Shown: one piece after another, positions 22,401-30,200 of the stretch
Layout of the letters: the number at the start of each line of letters is the position of its first letter
How positions within the stretch are numbered: the stretch's first letter is position 1
Origin: Gemmataceae bacterium
GTDB lineage: Bacteria > Planctomycetota > Planctomycetia > Gemmatales > Gemmataceae
Length of the DNA: 55,253 nt
Direction: 5' to 3'
Assembly: GCA_028288765.1 (NCBI GenBank)
Contig: JAQGHQ010000341.1
Coordinates: forward strand, 1 to 55,253
The notes under the pieces: model-generated
Database searches by the model: none
What the model saw: only the letters and a program-made list of their open reading frames with translations
Told to the model about the DNA's origin: nothing
Translations under genes and position numbers: made by a program

Positions 22401-23432
22401 CCCGTCCGGCAGTTCGAGCGGCGGCATGCCGGTATACAGCGGCGGAACAACGCGGAGTTGGGGGGATGCCCGGCCGTCGAGCGGGATGAGCCGGGGAGGC
22501 GGGACCACGGCCACCGATAGCCAGCTGGTATCCGCGTCATTCGCCCGGATGCGGAACTGGAAGTCGTGAGACAGCCGGTTCGGGTCGAGTTTAGCCCCAA
22601 TCACGGCGACTGGCCCGTTCGCGGTCACCCCCGGGGGCAGGGCGGTCGGGTTCTTGGGATCAGCCTTGGCGAGCGGGTAAACTTCCTCGAACTCGTCCCC
22701 GCCGGCCACCCGGAAGGTGACCGCGGCCCGCTCCGGGATCACGCCGCGAACGACGAACTGCAGTTCGAATGCGTCGCCCTTGGGAATCCGGCCGGGCAGC
22801 TGGTGCGGGGTGACGATGTCGATGCGGGTTTTCGCCGGCCACGGGTGGGTGCCGAACGGGTCGGCGAGTCGGACCGCGGCGGTGGCGGTGCGGGTTGTGT
22901 CCCAGAGCCCGATGGGGACGGCGACGCCGACCACGACGGCGCACATCCAGAACAGCCGCCAACAGAGGCCGAACGGGACGAGTCGGTCGAAGTCATGGCG
23001 CTCGGCCATCCGTTCGGCCCGGCGGACGGCCGCGACCCGGAGTCGCCGGGAGACGCCGAGGTCTTCGTCCCGGTACCGGTCATCAAGGAACGACACGGCG
23101 GACGCGAGCGAGTCGTTCAGCCGGGGGAATCGGCCTTCGAGTTCGAGTGCGACGGCGAGCGGCTCCGTGGGCAGGCGGAAGCCGGGGCCGATCGCGCGGA
23201 GCCAGACCACCCCGCCGGCGGCGAGGGCGGCGACGAGGGCGAACGCGCGGGCGAGGGGCGGGAGGTGGAGCCACGCATCGAGCCCGCAGGCGACCAGCAC
23301 GACCCCGACGACCGCCCCGACGAGGGCGAACGCCCCGGCTGCGATCGACACCCGCCGCCGCGCCCGGCCGAGGGCGGCGAGCCGATTCGGCAGCGGCGGT
23401 TTGTCGCTCGGCGGGCGGAGGACGATGGGCAT
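19431..23432 (-). CDS. Giant membrane-anchored coiled-coil protein (DUF4175-like)
   Basis: 1333 residues. The N-terminus has transmembrane helices near residues 28-50, 60-82 and 158-180, separated by a short domain (LAVALELEGRFPRLNDSLASA). Residues about 200-520 look like beta-rich extracytoplasmic domains (VPPLYTGMPPLELPDGA, SGMYALRLTDETGL). From about 600 to the end it is almost all charged helix with Ala, Glu, Lys, Arg and Asp repeats, predicted long coiled coil. The architecture resembles the DUF4175/TIGR02302 family, often found beside VWA and BatA genes. It ends 3 nt into the next gene, a coupled pair. The role is inferred as envelope scaffold; no enzymatic motif is visible. Confidence 0.7.
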   Translation of the reverse strand: MPIVLRPPSDKPPLPNRLAALGRARRRVSIAAGAFALVGAVVGVVLVACGLDAWLHLPPLARAFALVAALAAGGVVWLRAIGPGFRLPTEPLAVALELEGRFPRLNDSLASAVSFLDDRYRDEDLGVSRRLRVAAVRRAERMAERHDFDRLVPFGLCWRLFWMCAVVVGVAVPIGLWDTTRTATAAVRLADPFGTHPWPAKTRIDIVTPHQLPGRIPKGDAFELQFVVRGVIPERAAVTFRVAGGDEFEEVYPLAKADPKNPTALPPGVTANGPVAVIGAKLDPNRLSHDFQFRIRANDADTSWLSVAVVPPPRLIPLDGRASPQLRVVPPLYTGMPPLELPDGAAVVEVPVGTVVSIRAAADTRLAGAVLAYLGDRSTVERTAGLAPVGLLNPIGGLGAQLLAEGIGADVPLTLSGDGKVMSGTFTPSVSGMYALRLTDETGLCGTRLIELRLTPDPAPGVSLLRPAAGRDPPVVVPEASITVHVAAEDKVYALRTAALEYRVGREGPVRTIPLPDATAAVTGAAGRLHPARYESVVVLPVASFLRGDGTPVRDGDVIVLRAAADDWDDVSVLKEPGRSGEVEIRVATREAIEAFLQKELAGLRPDLLRAREHQRDAAQKTADTKPQPDGTLAPADREKLFAAEQLQRQTRGRVADPRDGLRARAEMLRELTRVNKLPKSNTTDRVEAVADELARLPDRLDAIESQLGEARQQAGQPPKAGQEKAVPRLLTQAGRQQKAVEDGLTILLDLLSQWGGAGEIRGDARMLRDGVLREAGVADKMPDKVPPGKAPDTLATEQRGELDRAAGKLDQLADQANGLLGRAARLAAEKRKQAAEAGAAADAKEKEAEDLRKKAAALPPGTPDRNTLERKAATLKDEAAETRSAGTRATAEAEALERGVKEAGGQALPDDLRKAAEAMRNDRQAEAAALDRSAAARLDRLAGSLTEQPADTIPELAKKRAKAANEFDELAGEQDDLRKRAEEAGRIKDAEKRADELKRLAPEQQKLIDQTRDLVQRLTRERADEAAKDARAALDKMESARDDLERGDDPATAQKDATGKLDAARDKLDSAVAKAPRELTDEKRRKLFNQVKALLDRQAAAVAEADRIQVKVLAEKKWPRPLLMSTVDLEDRERALSTEIRVLADREFADLPVFARVVQDAADAAEKAADKIKARRQDALDADPDAAFDPDLEKTNNARVRRPMSLAVLRLEQILDALKTDDPTAKKDEKKDGPTPEAGPTPPQPSPGGTGDVIPPLAQIKALRALQADLNQRTAEFAKSHPDPDKFADEDREDLKELEQAQREITALFEKMAQLFRQKDVPPEANPPQEKP

Positions 23433-23978
23433 GAAACACCCCGAAGAGGAAGCCCCGAGATGGCCGCACCGGGGGCGATTCCGTCGTCACAACATCATAT
23501 CAGGAACCACCCCCGGCCGCCGATGGTCTTTTCGTGTAACAAGGGCGTATTCGGGGCACCTCTTGCCGGACGCGACACCTTCGGCCCTCCCGTCGGTCGG
23601 CGCTCGTTCCCGCGCTGCGTGCCCGTGCGGAAGCGGCCGATGTGATTGCCGGTGATAGCCGGTGAGTGATCCCAGCAAAATCCGCGGGTCGGCGGAAGCG
23701 GTGGGGAGGTCGTTCCCGATCCGTCCGCCTGACCAATTCATTGGTTGTCCCCACACGTGAGAGCCTGTTCCGTCCCAACGCCTGCGCGGGACCGGAGGCT
23801 CGGGCCATAATATCCGAGCGCACTCCAAAGTGCAATGCTTTTGTCGTGGGGGTTTCGCCGGCTGACCGGGTGTAACCGACCTGTTCGGGCTGGGCCATCA
23901 GTTGGCACACCGGGGCCGTGTGCGACCGTGGGATCGCCAATCGAGCCCGGCCGCGGCCGTGGCTGTCCGAACCCGAAG
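23433..23978. other. Non-coding gap between the coiled-coil gene and the NACHT gene
   Basis: About 550 nt without a convincing gene; short open frames on both strands have no recognisable sequence. A small direct repeat (gccggtgatagccggtgag, 23648-23666) echoes the short-word style seen elsewhere. The promoter of the coiled-coil gene should lie here, but no consensus stands out. Confidence 0.5.
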
Positions 23979-26933
23979 TCATCCCGGCGCGGCTGTCTCC
24001 GGCGGTTCGGGGGTCGGGGTGTTGCTCGCCGGCAGCTTCGGGGTCTTTCGCTTCCGCGGCACCCTTTTACGAGGGGACGCAAGCTTCTGCCGCCAGTTAT
24101 TCTCCGGCGGGTGGCCGTCCATCATCTCCGCCGGATCACCGGTCGTTTCTAGGAGCTGTTCCGGGGTGATCCCTCTTACACCAATGAGATTCGCCCAGGT
24201 GAGGTTCGTTCCGGTGAGGTTCGTTCCGGTGAGGTTCGCCCCCCCGAGGTTTGCTCCCCCGAGGTTCGCGTTGGAAAGATTCGCACCGACGAGGTTGGCT
24301 CGTTCGAGGTTGGCCCGTTGGAGATTCACGTTGGAAAGGTTCGCGTTGGAAAGGTTCGCGTTGGAGAGATTCGCACCGACGAGGTTGGCTCGTTCGAGGT
24401 TGGCCTGTTCGAGGTCCGCTCCACTGAGGTTGGCCTGTTTGAAGTTCGCCCGTACGAGGTGCCCGCCGACGAGGTTGGCCCGTTCGAGACTCGCAACGAA
24501 GAGGTTCGCCTTTGCGAGGTTCGCCTTTGCGAGGTTCGCTCCCCCGAGCTTCGCCCCGCTGAGGTTCGCCCATCTAAGATCGCGACCCTGGAAATCCGCC
24601 CCTTGGAGGTCGAGGAATGAGTAGGACTGGTCAGTCATTGGGTGAAACCACCGTCCCCGGACCCACTCTTCCAACCGAGAGTCCAGCCCGACGATCCGGG
24701 TTCGGACACCGAGAATCGAAAAGCACACACCGAGCCCTCGGAGCATGGCCACCTCGGCATTCAGGGCCCAGCGATCCATCTCCCGAAATGTCGGCTCGGG
24801 CTTGATCTTCGTTATCATCACGTGCATCGGCATTCCGTCGCGGACAACCGTTTCGAGGAGGCGGGCCAGCATCTCCCGCCAGCCCGGAACCTTGTGCTCG
24901 CCCGAGCGTTTCCCCTCCTCTTCGACAAATCGGACGATGTCGTCGTCCAGTCGAGTTGGGCCGAAGAGTTTGGCCCACTCGACCAGAGCATGTTCGTCGT
25001 TCCACCGGCGCCGTGAACCTGAGTCTTGCCAGTCCTGGGCGAGGCGGTCCAGTTCTCCCGCGAGACGACGGGCGATCAGGTATTCGGCGAAAGACTTGTG
25101 GGTGAACTCGTACAGCTCGTCGCCCCTGTCTTGCCCGCGGGGCCGGAGGAAGAACCCGAGGAGCAACCGGAGGACGCCGTCCTCAACCTTTTTCTCCAGC
25201 TCCAGCAGTCGTCCCCGCTGCTTTGGTGTGAGCCGTTCCTGCACGGCACTCACCCGAATACTGCGGGTGTTTCCAGCGTGCCAGGCGGCGACTGCCATCT
25301 CTTCCAACAACGAACAGAACTCCGAAAATTCCAACTTGTCGACGGCCGGCACCTGGGTGCGCTCCCAGCCGCGGTCGTACACCCGCCGCAGAAGCACGGC
25401 GTAGATAGAGCAGAGGTTCTCCGGGAGTTTTGTTCCCTCACTATTCTCGCGGACGTAGGCCACCAGGTAGTTCAGCAACGGCTGGGCAGTAATGGGTTCC
25501 AGAACCGGATTCTTCTTGATGTCCTGGTAAGCCTCGGGAGAGGGTGTTCGCCCCCGGGCGGTCGCGTACTTGTCCCACCACTCCTCACGCTGGTCCGTAT
25601 CCAGGAGGGTTGTGCGTCCTGATAGATCCGCCGTTTTGCCGTCAACTGTCTGGGTGAGAGCTTTCTTGTCGATCACGAACGGGAGAAGATAGAGAACCGC
25701 TTCCGATCGGCGGACGACCCGCTTCGCCACATCCGCGGCGATGGGTCGGCCGCACAGAAGGACGAGCAACCGGGCGTCCTTCCGACCCTCGTTCCACGCA
25801 TTCTTGAGCCCGACCACCTCAGCCATGAAGGTCCGGATCACGTCGAGTCCGACGTGTCCCCCGCGAGAGAGTTCGTCGAGCCCGTCGAGGATGAGGAGGG
25901 TCGGGTCCGTGGCCTCCCGGTCGAGGGGCTTCTGAAGTCGGACATTGACATCCTCGTAGTACGCTTTCACCGCTTCCGCGAGAGGTCGCTCGGTCTGGAA
26001 CGCGGGATGATGGAGCGGCGAGTATAGTACACGCCATCGCCGAGTGCCGAACGTCCTTCCGAACCGGTCCGCCGCGTAGATGCGGGCGAGGGTAGACTTA
26101 CCGGCCCCCGGATCACCTTCGACCACCCTCACGTCGTCGTCCGCCCGACCGGCTTCGAGCCACTGGTCGAGCATCTCCTCGACCATGCCGATGGTGCGGG
26201 TGACTTTCGAGGCGTCGTCCCGATCGGCATACGTCCGGAGCGGGATGTAGACCGCCAGCACCCCGAACTCTTCGTCGAACACGCGGCGGTCCGCCTGCTC
26301 CTGGAGCCAGGCAGCGCACTTCGCCCACTCGAATTCTTCCTCGACCGCGGGGGTGAAGGGGGTCTTGCGGTGTTCCGGCAGAAGATCCTTCAACTGATCC
26401 TGGTTCTTGAGCCATTCGTCACTCAGAAGGACCGAGAAATCGCGTGGGACACGCCCGATTATGTTGTCCGCGAGAGTATCCGAGACCCCGGCGGCGATCA
26501 ACCACCCGCGAAGTCGCCAGCACACCTGCCGCACGTAGGGAGATGCGCCCGGGCGGTCGAAAAACTCCTGGTCGATCGACACGTCGATGTTATCGAGTTC
26601 GGCATCCAGGCGGCTGACGTCGACCCCGATGCCGAGTCGAGCCAGTTGGACCGGGATTTTTTTGCGGCACCAGGCGAGGATCCTCCCGACCGCCCGGGTC
26701 ATGGACCGGAAGATCAAAGTCCAGGCGAGTTCTTGCGGGCGGTTCTTGAACTCGACGTAACTCAACGCCTTGGTGGCACCCGGGAAGGCGGCATCGAACT
26801 CCATTTTGGCCAGGTCGTGGCCGAGCTTGGTGAGCGTCTGGAACAGCCCGGGCCAGTCCGAGACTTGCAGAGGTTTCAACAGAAGTGGGGTCGGCCGTTT
26901 GGCCCTGACGCCGGGCGAGGTCTTTTCAGACAT
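23979..26933 (-). CDS. NACHT-family STAND NTPase with pentapeptide-repeat C-terminus (candidate bacterial NLR)
   Basis: 984 residues from MSEKTSPGVR (an ATG 11 codons upstream at 26966 is also possible; neither has a good ribosome site). Residues 1-265 form an N-terminal helical region of unknown type. The NACHT core has Walker A EGDPGAGKSTLARI (about 272-285), Walker B with the NACHT acidic signature LLILDGLDELSRGG (346-359), a sensor-like LLVLLCGRPIA, and a winged-helix/helical part with ELYEFTHKSFAEYLIARRL. Residues about 774-919 are roughly 28 pentapeptide repeats (A-N/D-L-x-x), then a Lys/Arg/Pro-rich tail. NACHT proteins with such layout include anti-phage NLR-like proteins. It interrupts an otherwise typical planctomycete membrane cluster. 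The defence role is inferred. Confidence 0.8.
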   Translation of the reverse strand: MSEKTSPGVRAKRPTPLLLKPLQVSDWPGLFQTLTKLGHDLAKMEFDAAFPGATKALSYVEFKNRPQELAWTLIFRSMTRAVGRILAWCRKKIPVQLARLGIGVDVSRLDAELDNIDVSIDQEFFDRPGASPYVRQVCWRLRGWLIAAGVSDTLADNIIGRVPRDFSVLLSDEWLKNQDQLKDLLPEHRKTPFTPAVEEEFEWAKCAAWLQEQADRRVFDEEFGVLAVYIPLRTYADRDDASKVTRTIGMVEEMLDQWLEAGRADDDVRVVEGDPGAGKSTLARIYAADRFGRTFGTRRWRVLYSPLHHPAFQTERPLAEAVKAYYEDVNVRLQKPLDREATDPTLLILDGLDELSRGGHVGLDVIRTFMAEVVGLKNAWNEGRKDARLLVLLCGRPIAADVAKRVVRRSEAVLYLLPFVIDKKALTQTVDGKTADLSGRTTLLDTDQREEWWDKYATARGRTPSPEAYQDIKKNPVLEPITAQPLLNYLVAYVRENSEGTKLPENLCSIYAVLLRRVYDRGWERTQVPAVDKLEFSEFCSLLEEMAVAAWHAGNTRSIRVSAVQERLTPKQRGRLLELEKKVEDGVLRLLLGFFLRPRGQDRGDELYEFTHKSFAEYLIARRLAGELDRLAQDWQDSGSRRRWNDEHALVEWAKLFGPTRLDDDIVRFVEEEGKRSGEHKVPGWREMLARLLETVVRDGMPMHVMITKIKPEPTFREMDRWALNAEVAMLRGLGVCFSILGVRTRIVGLDSRLEEWVRGRWFHPMTDQSYSFLDLQGADFQGRDLRWANLSGAKLGGANLAKANLAKANLFVASLERANLVGGHLVRANFKQANLSGADLEQANLERANLVGANLSNANLSNANLSNVNLQRANLERANLVGANLSNANLGGANLGGANLTGTNLTGTNLTWANLIGVRGITPEQLLETTGDPAEMMDGHPPENNWRQKLASPRKRVPRKRKTPKLPASNTPTPEPPETAAPG
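24160..24612 (-). repeat. 15-nt periodic coding repeat (pentapeptide array)
   Basis: Within the NACHT gene, about 28 tandem 15-nt units encode A(N/D)LXX pentapeptides, many with the DNA core gaggttggc/gaggttcgc on the plus strand. Such arrays fold as a right-handed quadrilateral beta helix. Near-identical neighbouring units (for example SNANL three times) suggest recent expansion or contraction by slippage. Confidence 0.85.
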
Positions 26934-27031
26934 GGAGATTTCCGCGGGCAGGTCGGAAGGTGTCATTCCAGCGGATGATAAGCCGATGCGATCGGACAAG
27001 CAACAGGCGCGAGTCGGTGGTGGGTCGTGTA

Positions 27032-27222
27032 CCCTCGTTCCCACGCTCTGCGTGGGAACGCCCTCTTCGACGCTCCGCGTCGCGGCCGAGACACGTCCGA
27101 CGCGGGGCCGAATTGGTCGTGCCAGGCTCCCGGTTCGGTGGCCTGACGTAGTGGTGGGGAGCAACGCCGGAAGGACGCAGAGCGTCCGAAGAGGCGTTCC
27201 CACGCAGAGCGTGGGAACGAGG
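27032..27222. repeat. 191-bp composite palindromic element with exact 31-bp ends
   Basis: 27032-27062 (ccctcgttcccacgctctgc and on) is the exact reverse complement of 27192-27222. The match continues inward with small gaps (ctcttcgacgctccgcgtc against gacgcagagcgtccgaagag). Each end also contains its own smaller palindrome (cgttcccacg ... cgtgggaacg). The about 80-nt centre has no gene. It lies upstream of the NACHT gene. The size and ends resemble a MITE, but no target-site duplication was recognised. Confidence 0.85.
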
Positions 27223-27287
27223 GCGCATGGGATTGGTCGGCTTGATAATAGCCCGCCGCTCCGCGGCGGTCTTCCGGACCGACCGCC

Positions 27288-30200
27288 CTACAGCAGCCGC
27301 TCCCGCTTCCGCAACAGCCACTCGGCCGCGAGGACGGACAGGAGCAGGCCGAACACCAGCGGGTGGTTCCAGAGCGGGAGCGGGGGCCGCGGCTCGTTCA
27401 GCTCGATCGGCTCCAGGTCCCGCAGGTCCACGAATACCTTGTCCGCGTCCGCCAGCGTGTAGAACCCGCCGTGCGACACCGCCGCCGCGGCGGTCAGGGC
27501 CGGCCGGTTCATGTCCAGCCGCTCCCGCTCGGTCGGCGGGGGCAACACCTTCGCCTCCGCCGTCGGCGGGGTCTGGCCCGCGTCCGGCTCGATCAGCGTG
27601 AACCGGTACTGCGCGTCCGGCGTCCGGGTCAGGACCGCCTCGAACTCCCCCCGCTCCGTCTTCACCCGGGTCAACATCAGTTCCTGCGTCTCCATCTCAC
27701 CCGGACCGGGCGACCCGTCCGGGTTCGGGAGCGGGGTTCGCTGCACCTGCACCCGGACCACGGTGCCGTCCGGCGGGGCCGGCGCGTCGTCGGGGAATCG
27801 CACCTTCACCGTGATTCGGTCGTCCCGCCGGTACGGCCCGCTCCCGTCCTTCAGCCGGAGCTCCACCCGCCCCCGCCGCGACCGGGCCAGCACCCGCACC
27901 GCCTGGAGCCAGAACCGGTTGAACTGGTCCTCGTCGCCCCGCCACCGCCACCGCCACGTCTCGTCGAACCCCAGGAAGATCACCCGCCCCGCCCCCACGA
28001 ACTGCTGGAGCACGAGCGGGTGGTTCTCCCGGCCCGGGCCGCCCTCCGCCGGCCGGTCGGGGTGGACCGCCAACACCTCCGCGGCCGGCTTCCGGTGATA
28101 CCCCCGGGCGTACCAGAACAGCTTCCGGAGCCGGCCCCAGATCCGGTCCGATTCGACCGGGTCGAGGCTGAACCGGAACAGCGGGTGCGTCCGCCCGGTC
28201 GGGGTGAGGGCCGGGCGGTAGTCGTCGGTGATCGGCTGGTCTTCGGCCGTGGGCCGAACGGGCTCCGCGTCCGAGGGGACGACCGGAAGGATGTCCGCCA
28301 GCGGGGTGTCGGCGAAGGCGCCCGGGGTGAAGTGCTCGCCGGCCACGAACAGCACCCCGCCGCCCTTCACCGCCACGAAGTCCGCAAGGTCCTGGAGCGT
28401 CCGCGACGACTGCGGGAGCTGTTTCGGGTCGAAGTCCCCCAGGATCACCACGTCGAACCCGAACAGCAGGTCGCGGGTGGGGAACTCGGCCAGGGCGATG
28501 GCGCTCTTGTCGGTGTCCGCCCACCCGTGCGAGGCCCCGAGCAGGACGGTCTTGAGCTCGATCGACTTGTTCCCGGCGATCCGCTCCGACTCCCGCTCCA
28601 TCAGCACCTTGGCGTACCGGAAGTCGTACCGCGGGTCGCCCTCGACGAAGAGCACCCGCACCCGCCGGGCCTCGACCACCGTCACCCGCCGCTCGATCCG
28701 GTTGTTCGCCGTATCGGCCTCCCCGGGGGCGGGCGGGACCTCCAGCACCAGCGTCTTCTCCCCGACTTCGGTCGGGGAATACGGCACCTTCACGACCGCC
28801 CCGTCCTCGGTGGGGACCGCGTTCACCCGCCCCCGTTCCACCAGCCTGCCGTCGACCTTCTCGTACAGGGTGACCGGGACCGGGTCCGGCGGGATCGCCC
28901 CGCGGGCGGTGAGCCGGGCCTGGAAGTCCAGCGTGTCCCCCCGGGCGACCACCTCCTCGAACACCGGGTCCGAGAGCCGGAGGTCGGGGATGACCCACGG
29001 GTCGCCCATCCCGATCAAGTAGAGCGGGACGCCCGCCACCTTGGCCGCCTCCGGCAGGTCGGGCCCGGCCGTCGTCACCCCGTCGGTGAACAGGATCACG
29101 GCCCCGAGCGAGCCGCCCTGATACGCCTTGACCACCGCCTCGACCCCCTCCCCGAGCCGGGACGCGTCCCCCTCGGGGCGGAGGGCGAGTAGCGCGTCCC
29201 GGGCCGCCGCCGCATCGCCTTCCTCGGCCGTCGACGCCACGAGCCTGGTCTGGGTGTCCACCGCGTACACGTGGACCTTCACCCGCTTCTCGCGCAGGAG
29301 CTTATCGAGCCAGTCGGCCCCGGGCCGGGTGAGCAGCAGCTGCGCGAGCTTCAGCCGGTGGGTCCGCGGCAGGTCCGCGGCCCCGACCAGCTGCTCGGCC
29401 TTCGCGCGGACGGCCGGGTCCCGCAGGTCGTCCACGGTGGCCATGCTCGCGGACGTATCGAGGAGGATGACGACTTCCGGCCACCCCTCCCGCTTGAACG
29501 CCAGCTGCCACTGCGAGAGGAGGACGAAGAGCGCGAGCAGGAACGTGCCGGCCCGTAGCCCGGTCGGCAGGAGGACCCGTCTGGTTCCTCCCGCCGCCCC
29601 GCGCTCCCGCAGGTAGATCACGACCGTGAGGGCGAGACACCCGACGGCCAGGCCGGCCGCGAGGAGCCAGTCGGTCGACAGGTCCCGGGCCATCGCGGCG
29701 GACCGTTCGAGGACGAGCCGGTCGTTCTCCCCGGGCGGGGTCGGCGGGAGCCCGACCACCCACCCGACTCCGGACTCGGCCGCGTGTTTCCATTCCGGCG
29801 GGAGGAACCCGAACACGTTCCCGGTCCGGTCGGCCCGGATGGAGATCCCGACGACGGCCAGGACCGCGCCGAGGACGAGCAGGGCCGCCCCGGTCCCGAG
29901 CAGCCGGCGGAGCGGGCGCCGGTCGACGGGGCGGACCGACCCGGCAGTCGCGCCGACCCCGGGGGCCCGGGCCGGCCCGAGCCGCCACGCCAGGAGGACC
30001 TCCGCGGCCATGACCCCGAGCGCGACCAGGACCGCCCACCGGGCGAGGGTCGGGCCGTGCGGGCGGGGGGTACTGATGACCGACGCGCCCCCGTCGGCGG
30101 ACGCCTTGACCTCGCCGATCTCGGCCACCAGCTGCACCGGCCCGACCGGCTTGAAGTCGGCCGGTTCGGCCCGCCGCAGGTCGAACTCCGTCCCGCCGGA

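Noticed and set aside
27032..27222. Insertion sequence
   Set aside because: Too short for a transposase, and no coding capacity or target duplication was seen; listed as a palindromic element.
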